Assembly (NCBI RefSeq): GCF_028858725.1
Contig: NC_084761.1
Location: 95,319,971 to 95,383,970, forward strand
Length of the DNA stretch: 64,000 nt
Source: Colius striatus
Taxonomy: Eukaryota > Chordata > Aves > Coliiformes > Coliidae
Direction: 5' to 3'
Below, piece after piece: positions 24,107 through 35,933 of the stretch (the stretch's first letter is position 1; every line of letters begins with the position of its first letter). The notes below the pieces were generated by a model, which ran no database searches, had not been told where the DNA came from, and worked only from the letters and a program-made list of their open reading frames with translations. The position numbers and the translations under genes are program-made.

Positions 24107-27100
24107 AAAATGTACTCCAGCTGAGAGACAAACTCTGCCCTGGTCAAGTGAGCTTTGGTTACACTTGGAAATTTTGCTTCTAGGTTCATAAAATCAAAGT
24201 ACTAATGAAGGCTCAGCTGAAACTTAAGAAAATATTGTGGGTAAAATTTAACTTAACTGTAAAAGCAAGAAAGAAAGGGATTAAAAAAAAATAAAGTGTT
24301 GTCTTCACATTGAAAACTGTTTGAGGAACAAGCTAACACCTTCAAATTTTAAATTTGAGCTTTCAAGAATTTTGGCTTGTAATTGTGCTTAATAAATATT
24401 TGGTTTGCATTTTTGCTCTCTAGTTCTACACTTGATTGCTCTGTTGTCATGTTATTATCATCTGGGGTTTAAGCTCGTGATCCATGCACAAACTATTAAT
24501 GATATCTGTTAATTATAACTCTTGCAATAAGACAGTCTTAGTATCACAGTTCTGGGTCTCAGCTGAATGGAACATAAATCAAATGGACTGCAAGGAATAT
24601 AAAAACATTCCAATTTCAGTACAATGGACAATAATAGTCCTTTCTCATCTCTCTGATGCTTTCTTCTGTGTGTTTATTCCTTCATCTGTTATTTTACTCT
24701 GCTAGTGAAAGCAATCCTCAGAACCATGAGGATAACACTAGGAAAAAAAACTAGTTATCAATGTGTCTGTGATTCACTCTGGATCAAATAGGAACAGCCA
24801 AAAGCAACAGCCCCAATTAAATGGTGAAGGAAATAATTTCCATTCCTTTTTGAATTACGTTAAGTCCAAAATAGAGGGCTTTATTCCAGTATAACTATTT
24901 GTAACTCATACAGATATCATATAACTGCTTGATGAAATCTATAAATCTGCTTTAAAAGGAGTGAATGTGATTAATTTTGTACTGATATACTTACAGATCT
25001 GAGACAGTAGAAATCAGGGCAAGAATATTACCTTGTAACAGATGATGTATTTGTTACATAGAAATGTGCAATGCCCATCATAATTATAAAATCTCCGAAG
25101 AGTGTGGGCTACAGCTACTCTTTAGATGCAGGGCAAGAGCATTTTACACCAATCATAATGAAGGTATTTATGACTAAAAGTCACTCAAACTCTACCTTAA
25201 AGTTAAAAAAAGATATAAAAATGACTAAAGAAAGGGGGGATATGGTGGAAGACACCATCGTGAGCAAGTCAAGCGAAAGTGACTCGTGGGATCAGTCAGT
25301 GGGCTAAGCCTTTATTCCTCTCTCCTTGGTAAGCCTTGGGTGAGACTTAAGTAAGCATTTCTTTGGGAAAATCAGAAATCTCTCTATAGATTTAGCATTT
25401 TGGGGCTAATCTTCTCATTGTCTAGCAGGTTTAATGTGCTTTTAGTAGCACATCTATCTTGAACTTTTATTTCCATTAATATGTCATTTACCAAATGACA
25501 ACTAAAATAGAAAGCAAATCCAATTAAGAGCTGAATACAAATTGGTAGTACTATCTTCCACTTGTAAAAAACAAACAAACCACCAAAACATCTAAAAGAT
25601 GAAAACACTTGTCCATCTATTGTACAGGTCACAGTGATTCAGTTGCTCTCTGGAGTACCTAAACATTTTAGTAGCTAAAAAGGACAAAGCCTCAACCAGA
25701 TATATTTTCTATTTTTCCCCTCCAAGGCCCAGTTCTAGAACTCTGAAGTTTCTTCGGCAAAAAGATGCACATAAGTGATACAGGTTACAGAATGATTGAA
25801 GAGTGGCTCTCAGTGTAAAAATGGGTGCATGGACTAGACATAAGAATTCACAGTTGCTATAGAAAGATTCTTGAGAAGCAGCTGTGACAACCAGAGATGA
25901 GTTTACCTGCCAGTAAAATCCTTTCCCCTTGGACTCAGGAACAAGTGATGACAGAAAAGACAGAGATAACAGAAATTGACTGAATTTATCCTAGAATTGT
26001 GAGACTTATTCTACCAAACAAGGCCTAAAGTTGACAGTAGTATCAATGGCCTTTCCATTCAGGCTTAGATGAGCCTGGAGGAGCAGTTCATAAGATTTGG
26101 TAACAGTCTTCTCATTGGTTACTTGAAGAAATCTATTGTTCTTGACAACGATTCATGAAGCAATTACTCTTTTATAAATAAAAGTTCTTTTAAAAATATA
26201 AAAAAAGAGTAGTGACAACATTTGACCATTCCACCTCTGTCAACATCAGTGAGAAATCACCAGTGGCACAGCTCCGTCATAGAAAAAGAATTCATTCTAT
26301 TTTTAGCTATTATGAATGTTTTTCACCTGATGATCCCTGTTCAGAATTGTCATTGCCTTTTGTCATCAGGTTAACCTCTATAACTGCATCATACCCTTGC
26401 AGGAAAGGATCAGAAATAAATATTATTTTCTTATAACAGTTAAATTGAGTGATTACTGAGCTTTATTTAAACTCTTCAGATTCTTTCTGAATTACTCAGT
26501 ATACATTCACTTTCTTCATTTACTAAGCAAACTGGCATCAATGTTCTTTACGGCCTTCTGCAGTATACTCCAAGCAAGCATTTGGACAAAGGGATTTTTT
26601 TATTAGCCCTCTCCATCAGATCAGCTTGTTGGGCTGCAGAGAATGGCATTCATGATATAGAAAGTATTTAAAGAAAATGGGACGAGAAGGATGGATGAAT
26701 AGCATTGGCTTTAATTATAAGACTATTAACATTAGAAGCAATTCAACTAATCATTGACTTCCAGAATATCATCTGTATCTAACAGACAGCTCCTCTTCAA
26801 AGTAGACTCACTCAAGGTTAATACAAATGCATGAATTAGATCTTTACAAGTGAAAAACCTCTGCATCTTCTTTCAGTGACATGAGTGGGTTTATATACAT
26901 ACTAGTAATATTTGAATATTTCTCATCTGCCTGTCCTTCAGTTCTCAAAAATCCTCCTGAATTTTCAAGTCTTAAATAAAGAGAAAAAAGTTGTGCCTCA
27001 ATTGTTGTGGCTGTCATGGCAGTTCAGAACAGGAACATTTCACACTACAGTAAGAATTATTCAATGTGATAGGCTCCTACTACAAAATGGAAGTACAATA

Positions 27101-27707
27101 CACTTTGCAGGTCATTACCTGTGGTAAATAGTATATTGTGATTCAGCTGAAGAGGAGGACAGAGTTCCATTAGCCAAGCTAGCAGAAAAGGGATTTCATA
27201 GCCTCTGAGATGGTTCTATGTATTTATGAAAACCAAAGTCAGTCAAGCCCTAAACAGAACAGCTTGGGCTTATACTGCCAAGCACACATACGTGCAGGGT
27301 TTATGCAGATTAATGTGTCATTTCTAGAATCCATGTTCCATGGGTGCTATAACGTTTCTACTCAGTAAGCATTGTGCAGTTTTTAATCAAGTTTGTAATC
27401 ACTTCAACAACAAAAAGTGATTGGTTAACATCTGTGATTTTAAACTCCTTCCTCATAAAATAAGCTGTGTTGCATAATGTAGGTCTAATCCATTTCATCT
27501 TTATTGAAGATACTTGCTTAAACCATAACTAAACTTCAGGAGTCTCTGTTGTCTAATGACTGACTGGAATCAACACTAAAACATGTGTAATCTCTACAGG
27601 AACAACACTGGCACTACAAAATGAAGCTGCAGACAATTTCCTCCAATATTACTATAGACTACAAATATTGGAAGTGAAGATAAAGTTTTCTCTTCCCAAG
27701 TTTTTTA
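24107..27707. other. Unique DNA, 3.6 kb
   Basis: No CR1 or family A/B LTR recognised. It contains one polypurine/CpG anomaly near 25227-25290 described separately. Open frames lack recognisable domains. Confidence 0.5.
25227..25300 (+). other. Polypurine tract-like motif with CpG-bearing flank
   Basis: AAAGAAAGGGGGGA (25227-25240) resembles a retroviral polypurine tract. It is followed within 3 bp by TGGTGG and then by a stretch with three CpGs in 28 bp (25259-25286), unlike the CpG-poor surroundings. This could be the 3' junction of a truncated ERV, with only the start of the LTR kept. No upstream env-like frame or LTR end was found, so this is a weak call. Confidence 0.25.
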
Positions 27708-28268
27708 AGTCATGGTTTAGGCTCAGCCAGCAACTAAGTAACACATAGCTACTCTCTCACTCCCTTCTCGTCAATGGGGCAGGGAGGAGAATTGGGAGGA
27801 AAACAAGTAAAACTTGTGCATTAAGAACAGTTTAGTTACGTAAATGAAATAAAATAAGAACAGTAATAATAAAAAATATAATGAAAAGGAATATAATCAA
27901 AATAGAGAGAAATAAAACCCCAGAAAACACAAATGATGCACAAGTTAATTGCTCACCACTCACTGACAGATAACTGAGCAGTCATCCGCCTCTCCCAGCC
28001 AAGTCCTCTCAGTTTATATACTGGGTATGACATTCTATGGTATAGAGTAGCTCTTTGGCTAGTTTGAATCAGTTTTCCTGGCCATGCTCCCTCCCAGCTT
28101 CTTGTGCCTCTCTTCACTGAAATGTAAAGTCCTTCACTTAAGATAAGCTCTACTTAGTGAATACAAAACCATTGTGTTATCAGGTTTATTCTCATACTAA
28201 ATCCAAAACACAGCACTGTATCATTTACTAGGAAGAAAATTAACTCTATCTCAATGAAAAACAGAACA
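27708..28268 (-). mobile_element. Solo LTR, avian ERVL-like family A (copy 3)
   Basis: An antisense copy of the family seen at 2324 and 6613. At its left edge GTCATGGTTTAGGCTCAGCC and CAGCAACTAAGTAACACATA mirror the LTR 3' end. A TATA box (TTTATATACTGGG, 28013-28025, minus-strand TATATAAA-like) marks the promoter. GGCCATGCTCCCTCCCAGCT and CTAGGAAGAAAATTAACTC mark the U3 side. Full length, about 560 bp, with no internal region beside it. No clear target duplication was found. Confidence 0.88.
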
Positions 28269-28717
28269 CCTTTTCTGTCAAGGGGACTGAAGAAGATTTC
28301 ATTTGCCATCTGGACTACTCTCATGTATTTGATTTCTGATCATTTCCTGTATTAAAAGAGTGCCTGGTAACAACAAATCCATCATGGCTGCCCATCAGGT
28401 GGTACAGTCCAGTATGTAGTACTGAACATTTGAAGAAGTAAATGAAAGAAATGGATTTCACAACTTATGTCCCATTTCTTGTTCCTTACTGAATTCTTAT
28501 TCTCCAGCATTTTAAGAAATAGAAAGTACTGTACTTTAGGAGAAGATTAGCTAAATCAACATAACCTTCTTTTTCCCTTCTATAATTCATAGACTTTCAT
28601 TTATTTGTATGTAACAGTTGGAAGTAAAAAAGCTGAAAAACTCAAAGGAGACGGTTATTCACAACATCAACCTTTGCCAAGTCAGTTGCAGGGGGGAAGG
28701 AGGACCAACCATTTAGA
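28269..28717. other. Unique spacer
   Basis: About 450 bp between the antisense solo LTR and an antisense CR1. Nothing recognised. Confidence 0.5.
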
Positions 28718-29215
28718 AACGTAGAATCAAAGAGTCATTTCAGTTGGACTAGACTTTTAAGATCATCAAGTCTAACCACTAACATCACACTGTCATGACT
28801 AAATCATATCTCTCAGCACTTCATCTATGCATCTTTTAAATATCTTCAGAGGTGGGTACTCCATCATCTTCCTTGGAAGTCCATTCCAATGCATAATAAC
28901 CCTCTTGGTGAAAAAGTTCTTCCTATTCTCCCATCTAAACCACCCCTGATGCAATTTGAGGTAATTTCCTCTTGTCCTGTCATTCATTACTAGGGAGAAG
29001 AGACCAATCCCCCACCTCACAACAACCTCCTGTCAAGAGAATTGAAGACAGTGATTATGTCTCCTCTCAGCCTCTTCTTCTCCAGGTTGAACACCCACAG
29101 TGCCCTCAGTCACTCCCCCATAGTCACAGCCTTCCCCAGCTCTGGTGCCCATGTCTGGACACACTCCAGCACCTCTATGCCCTTCTTGTAGTGAGGGATC
29201 CAAGACTGAACACAC
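28718..29215 (-). mobile_element. CR1 LINE 3' part, old subfamily
   Basis: Antisense CR1 of the type with GTCTAACCACTAACATCACA near its 3' end, as at 7894 and 61779. It continues through CTTGGAAGTCCATTCCAATG, CTTGTCCTGTCATTCATTAC and CCTCAGCCTCTTCTTCTCC-like blocks to CCAAGACTGAACACAC. The tail unit itself is decayed to GTAGAATCAAAG. Confidence 0.9.
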
Positions 29216-30082
29216 TTGATAAGTATGAGGGTGATAAGTGGAGCAAGGCATCTAGGTGGTTACTCTGAGACATCTGTGTGATGAAGTGGCATGTATGTTT
29301 GACATACATTAAAAGAATCAGGAAGCTAATTAAAACTCAATGAACTTGTGTGGGAAACTTTTCCTTACGTTTTTATCGTTTTTATCCCCTTTTTATCAGA
29401 CAGTGTCTGCAGCATACTGAAGCTAGTGAGAATTTCATCACACATTAATGTAAAATTATCACTGAGTTATTCATAGCAAAACTGACAATTTGTGATAGTA
29501 ACAACTATGATTTCCCCGATGTTCTTCTAAACTCTTTTGCCGCTACCATCTCCAGCAAATTTTTTGTTACACAGTCAAATATCTTTTCTGCAAATTCAGA
29601 ATCATGACAGATTTTTTCGGGTTTTTTGTTTTTTGAGGGTTTTTTTAATTTTTATGGCTGTACCTTTCTCTTCCCAAAGTTTGAAATACAGTCATGAAAG
29701 GTATTTCTCATTGGAAACTTCTAGTAGAAGTCTTCAAATTACTTTCTGTATCAAGATCTTTAAAGTGATAGCAATACTTATAAGAAACTTTGTAAGAAAG
29801 TTTGTGAAAACTCTACTACTTATCAGCAAATAAATAGACTACAGCATAAAAAAGTTCTCTTTTATTATGTCTTGAAAAAAACATACATTGTGAATTTAGT
29901 TTGGTTTTTTAAAGTTGAAAAATATAAAGATTCAATTACCTTTTACCAATTTGTTACATTTTCTGCCAGAAAAAACCCCATGGATTAAAAAAAAAAAAAA
30001 AAAAAAAAAAGTATTTCAAGCTTAAAAAAATTCTTCTCATAGGTTACATTTGACTTAGTAATAAAAAAAGAAGATTACATCT
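29216..30082. other. Unique spacer with poly(A) tract
   Basis: Contains an A24 run at 29987-30010. I saw no retrogene or SINE body upstream of it that would explain it as a tail. Confidence 0.5.
29987..30010. repeat. (A)24 homopolymer
   Basis: Twenty-four consecutive A residues, the longest homopolymer in the window. Confidence 0.95.
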
Positions 30083-30820
30083 GGGAAAGAACAACTCCAT
30101 GTACCAGCACAGACTGCGGAATAAAATATTAGAGAGTAGGACAGGGGAAAGTGATCTGGGGGTCCTAGTGGGCAGCTGGATGAGCGTGAACGAGCAATGT
30201 GCCCTCGTGGCCAGGAAGGCCAATGGTAATCTGGGGTGTATTAGAAAGCATATGGACAGTAGGTCAAGAGAAGTTCTCCTCCCCCTCTACTCTACCCTCA
30301 TGAGACCACATCTGGAATATTGTGTCCACTTTTGGGCCTCTCAGTTCCAGAAGGACAGGTTGCTGCTGGAGAGAGTTTGGTGCAGGGCCAGAAGGATGAT
30401 GAATACTAAGGGAGCATCTCTCTTAGGACAAAAGGCTGAGGGAGTTGGGGCTCTTCAGCTTGGAGAAAGGGAGATTAAGGGGTGAACTCATGAATGTTTA
30501 CAAATACATAAAGGGTGGGTGTCAGGAGGATGGAGCCAGGCTGTTCTCAGTGGTGGCCAATGACAAGGCAAGGAGTGTACAAGCTGAAACATATGAGGCT
30601 CCAAAGAAACGTAAGAAAGAATTTCTTCCTTGTTTAGGTGAGGGAGCACTACAAGGGGCTGCCAAGATGCCTTGTGGAGTCTCCTTCTCTGGAGACATTC
30701 AAAACCCACCTGGACGAGTTCCTGTGTGAACTACTCTAGGTGCTCTGGCAGGGGGTTTGCACTGGATGATCTTTCAAGGTTTCTTCCAGCCCTTAAGATT
30801 TTGTGATTCTGTGATTTTAT
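30083..30820 (+). mobile_element. CR1 LINE, 3' part with ORF2 remnant
   Basis: Encodes, over about 30170-30400, the C-terminal ORF2 tail: NEQCALVARKANGNLGCIR, then RSREVLLPLYSTLMRPHLEY, CVHFWASQFQKDR and LLERVWCRARRM. Frameshifts follow before the [13 protein letters not shown] block, which reads in another frame. The 3' UTR has GTGCTCTGGCAGGGGGTTTG and GGATGATCTTTCAAGGTTTC, ending in a decayed GTGATTCTGTGATTTTAT tail. It belongs to a different subfamily from the CTGCAGAAGCA-type copies. Confidence 0.93.
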
Positions 30821-30965
30821 CCAGTTCTAGTATTAAGAATGAAGAACATCTGGAGAAACATGTGCAACTTCTATGGTATCATCTCAAAAATATCTCAAGT
30901 TGATCTAAAAATATAGCCCTACTGTGTGAAATCCCTGTATAAGCTTATGTAATTAGTCAATACTT

Positions 30966-30984
30966 GACTTAAAAGATTTAAGTC
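30966..30984. repeat. Short perfect inverted repeat
   Basis: GACTTAAA (30966-30973), three bases AGA, then TTTAAGTC (30977-30984). Further TTTAAGTCTTAAAA-like words follow to about 31010. Probably low-complexity chance structure. Confidence 0.7.
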
Positions 30985-31349
30985 TTAAAAAAGTTTTAAG
31001 TCTTAAAAGACTGTAAGATGACAGTCACATTTAACAGAACCATTCTTTCAGGTGGTCTTAGGCAGCAGCACACATCGTGCATGTCTTTTTTTTTCTCATT
31101 TACTTTTCTACCTGCATGGGCAGAAAAAGGTAAAAACTTTTTCTTTGAAAGGTAGACTATGAGTGGATCCCATTTTTCAGAATCTTATTCTTCTGAAGTT
31201 ATTCATATGAACCTTTCCAGTGGGGAAACACAACTGAAAGAGAAGATTCAATAAATTAACAATGGAAGCCCATTGCATGCTTATCTGAGATAAATACATG
31301 GAGCTTTATTATTTCTTTACCCTTAGAAAGCCAACAGTTTAGAAGACCT

Positions 31350-31793
31350 GCAAAGGGTTCAAATACATCTTTCGGGGACTGGAACATCTTTCATATGAGG
31401 AAAGACTGTGGGAACTGAGGCTGTTTAGTCTGGAGAAGAGAAGATTGAGGGGGGATCTCATTAATATTTACAAATATCTAATTGGTGGGTATCAGGATGT
31501 TAGGGCATCTCTTTTTTCAATGATATCTAGCAACAAGACAAGGGGTAATGGGATGAAGCTGGAACACAAAAAGTTTCACTTAAACATAAGAAAAAACTAT
31601 TTTACTGTGAGGGTGACGGAGCTGTGGCCCAGGCTGCCCAGAGGGGTTGTAAAGGCTCCTTCCTTGGAGGTCTTCAACCCATCTGGACACGTTCCTATGC
31701 AACTTGATCTACGTGGACCTGCTTCTGCAGGGGGGTTGGACTGGATGATCTCTAATGGTCCCTTCCAACCCCTGCCATTCTATGATTCTATGA
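31350..31793 (+). mobile_element. CR1 LINE, 3' part
   Basis: From GGGACTGGAACATCTTTC through GGCCCAGGCTGCCCAGAG, GACCTGCTTCTGCAGGGGGG and GGTCCCTTCCAACCCC to an ATTCTATGATTCTATGA tail. Same subfamily as 23652. The 120-codon plus frame at 31445-31807 is this element's 3' region. Confidence 0.93.
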
Positions 31794-34700
31794 ATGGCTT
31801 TGAGTAAAACCAAGTTATATGTTCAACTCATACAAGAATGTGACTCCACTGAAGACTGACTAGTACTTCACCACAATGTGTTCCAAGAAATATATCAGCA
31901 CTAAGGTAAAAGTAAATTCTGCTTTCAGAATACTGACCTATTTTGAAAAGGATTAGCTGAATCTTTCCCAAACCTCTAGTCTGCTGATTTAGTAGGCAAG
32001 ACGACAAATGAATTTTGGTTCTTTGTATGTAATGACAATACCTATTTTTGTTTGAAGTCTCTGGAGCTAAAGAAAGAGCAACATACATATTTGCTTTATA
32101 TAATGTAATCATCAAGACTGATATGTTTTCAAAAAAACTGTTAACAATCGAAGATATTTTTTCCAGATGGTCAAAATAAATAGTATTTCTGTATGAGTAA
32201 GAAAATATTGAAGTTAAAGCAGAGAAGAGTCTTGGGATACAGAAGACTAGAATATAGTGGCAGATTTGTGCAACATCATTTTTGAAGACAATGTAGAAGC
32301 TCTAATTTTGTGACAGCTCTTCACATGCAGCCAAGATCTGATATATACAGTATCTACTGGAGAGATCTGCTTTCATTTACAACCTAATCTACTCAGTTGA
32401 ATCCAGATGATGTTAACGATGTTCTGGAATATAAATATAGCAAACTGCTATACAGTTATCAATTTAGATAGTACACAGTATTTGTTATTTTGAAAGCACA
32501 ATACAATAAAGGCTATACTGGGACATTTATATCAGTCTTAAAAGTTAAACTGGAGCCTCAACAGAAGTCCATGCATCAAGCAGTCATAATCTGTTTCTGT
32601 GCAGATCCCCAGCAATGAATGGAGTATGTAGGGTCCATTTGGTGCATTTTAAAAGTATCACTGGGTCCTGTGGCTTTAATAAGAATTATTACATACTCCT
32701 ACAAGCAACTCAGCCATGTCAGTACATCTTTTTTAATTCCTTAAGGTACTTTCCTGGTTATTTAACTTTCCACTTGGTTTTTCTTCTGCTTTTACTTCCA
32801 TTTTCTGACTACTTAAATTTTTTGCTATCTATAACATAGAAGTGAGGTGTCTCCGCTCTGTTAAGAGACAATATAAAAAACTATTTATCTGTGGAAACAG
32901 CCCTATTTTTCTCTGAAGACCTCTTTGCTACATGGACATTCATCAGACCCCTGTTTTAAATTCTGATTTATTATGAGTGCAAAAAGATCTCACAGCATTA
33001 GGACCGCACAAGAGACAAATTAGTCTTTGCTCACAGAGGTGCTAGGATCATACTCAGTTCTCATACTGTCTCTCAGAATCTACCTGATTTTTGCTTCTCA
33101 TCACTGCTGTTCTATGTCCCAGAAGCCTGCCTTGTTCAACTAGCAGTTCTTTCTGACTCCCTGCCTCAAACTTCATCTTCTGTTTCTTACGAGTTTCTTT
33201 TCTTACTCCTCAACCTTAGTAGACCCAGAAATCCCCACCCATAAGCCTCTCTGGGAGGTGTGACAACTCCAGATTTTGGAATATCTCTATTCCAGCAATG
33301 CATAAACCTAAAAATGATTACTACTGAAAGAATAACTGTATCATGTCAAAAGAAAATATATAGTCTAAATTTTTCCGTGATATCAGCCAGAGAACTCTGC
33401 TTACAGAATCCTGAACCTACCACAAGCACTGAAATGTCAAATATATGGCATTGTTTATGAAGCTAATGAAATCTAAAAACAATTAGGTAAAATTATTACA
33501 TAGGCTTTGATTTTTGTTTGTCAAGTAAACTCTTGATTTTTTAAATAAATAAATAAAAACAGACTATGTTTCTATTTTAAATTTACCTACTAAATATTTT
33601 TATATGTTTATTTTTCAATTATATCTCTGGTTAAAATGACAACTAAAGGATATTTTGGTCCAAAATTTCAAGCCGGTGTAGAATAATCTAGCAATTAGGT
33701 ATAATTCAGCAATTAAGTGTAAGTGAAAAATTACAGGACAAAAATGAGCTTATTTTCCTCTATTCCAAGCTACAGGAAAGCCAAAACTGGCAACAAAACC
33801 GTCATACAATACTGAATCCTAATCCTTTTCCTGTTTCATTCTGCAGGTCTTTTTTTTTCCCATTGGATTAAAAAGGAAGTCAATTAATTCAAATAAACCT
33901 CAGGATGCCTGGCCATATTTACTTTCACACATTATATTCAATACACTAACTTCACACATAATAAAACAAAGTGTCCTTCTAATGTTTTCATAAATAAGAG
34001 AACAGAATTACTTGCTCACAATCATACAAACTATTAGTGATAGAGTCAGAATAGAATCAGGTTTCCTAGTTGTCCTTCTAATGCGCTAGCAGTTGGATTA
34101 TTCTACTTCATCTCACCTTAGTGGAGACGTTGTTCTGCTGACTGATCTCTGAAGCCAATACAGTCTGACATTCGTTAATCTAATAACTCAAGAGAAAGGA
34201 AATGTGAGGGCAAGTATTAGAGAGAAGGCAGACAAGCACACCACAAATAAAGATCCAAGCTTTACATGGAGTTTTTATAGTAGCTATTTCTAAGGGAATC
34301 TTGCTGAGTCATTAACTTTGTTAGTCACATGAGAAAAGTGTCCCAACTTCAAGCCAAATTTGAGGAATATGCCTCCCTTGAAGAGATTTTCCTTTAGATC
34401 TCCTATGTTAGCTAACTTTTTTTTTTTACGTACTTAAACAGGGATGACTGATGTAGCAAAAACAGAGGTCAGAGACACTTACAAAGTAAAAATGCACTAA
34501 TCAGGATACAACAAATTTTAATTCCCCTCAACTCAAAATATATGTGTATTAAATAGTGTAACCAACAACACATAACTTGTTTGTAACACTTACAGCATCA
34601 GAGCACTGTGATGACTAAAGGTGGGAAAATGCTATAAATGATAAAATAAAATCCTAAATGATAATAAAAGTGCCAAATAAAGAACAAGATAGGTACAAAG

Positions 34701-35707
34701 TATTGCAAATGGCTTGGATATCCCTGTCTAATGCATATGAAGGATGACTGGCAAAATTGAAATATATGAAGCACTGTCAGGAGCAGATCAGACCCCTCTT
34801 TTCTCTCTGGGCAGGTTGAGAGGGACAAGTAGCATGAAGCAACATCAGGGAAAAGCAAGACAAAATATCTACCAAGAGAAAAAATCCTCTGTATAGAAAT
34901 AAACAGGAAATGGCTTGATTGTGATCCAACACAAAATTTGAACACAGATTTCTGTGTCACAGGAGCCTCAAAAAATCTATTGAAACTAAGCTTTATTTAG
35001 AGCCCCAACTATGAAATACAATGTCCTTTATTGAAACAGGTGATGTCTTCTTATGTGTCTTGTTGAGCTTCTGTTTATAAATCCTTCTGATCATTAATGA
35101 AAGTGTTGCCAGGCAGTCGCTCAACATCAGGTTACCTGCCAATTCAATCTGAAAAATACTGCTTAATTGTCCATAGAGCTAAATCCCATAAATAGTGTGT
35201 TTCTCCTTTTTCTTTAAAACAATGAAAACAACAACAACTGGGTTTGTAGATATATAGTCTATCATACAAATGTTCTGGAAGTCTTCAAGAGGAAGTTGGG
35301 AACATCAATCTTTTTATCCCCATATGCACTTATTTCAGTGAGTTGTTCCTCCTTGTATAGGGACTGTCTGCAAATCCCTGAGCTGCAGTCATCTCTTTCT
35401 AGTAATCTTATGATCCTGTGGTCTGAATTACTAGTATTTGAAGATACATTCCTGCTTAAACAGATGAGGAAGTTCTGTTACAGAATTAGTAGTGGTAAGT
35501 ACTAGATCAAGCTTAAGGTATGCTCATTCCTTGCATTTTAGGGTTCTTTCCCCTCTATATATCATAAACAGTATAAAATCATTTTATCTGTGGATCTTCT
35601 TCGAAGTTAGCTGAAGCCAATCAAAATCTTCTCTTCATTTTTATAGACTTACCGTCAAAAACTTGGCAAAACTGTGTTTTCTTTTAGCACCTTAATTATG
35701 GTCTCTC
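31794..35707. other. Unique DNA, 3.9 kb
   Basis: No CR1, LTR, RNA gene or exon recognised. A short AAAT-type run lies at 33543-33557. Confidence 0.5.
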
Positions 35708-35933
35708 GCAGAATCATCAAATCATAGAACAGTAGGGATTAGAAGGGACCTTTAGAGATCATCTAGTTCAACCCCTCTGCAGAAGCAGGTCAACCTAGAT
35801 GGGGTCGTATAGGAACGTGTCCAGGCAGGTCTTGAAGACGTCCAAGGAAGGAGATTCCAAAACCTCTCTGGGCAGCCTCTGCCAGGGCTCCCTCACCTTC
35901 ACAGTAAAATAATTTTTTCTTATGTTTAAATGG
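35708..35933 (-). mobile_element. CR1 LINE, 3' 226 bp
   Basis: Antisense tail CAGAATCATCAAATCATAG, then GGGACCTTTAGAGATCATCT, CTGCAGAAGCAGGTCAACCT and a truncation after TTTTTTCTTATGTTTAAATGG. Moderately conserved. Confidence 0.92.

Noticed and set aside
29987..30010. Poly(A) tail of a second retrogene or SINE
   Set aside because: No mRNA-like or SINE-like body upstream and no flanking direct repeats seen.
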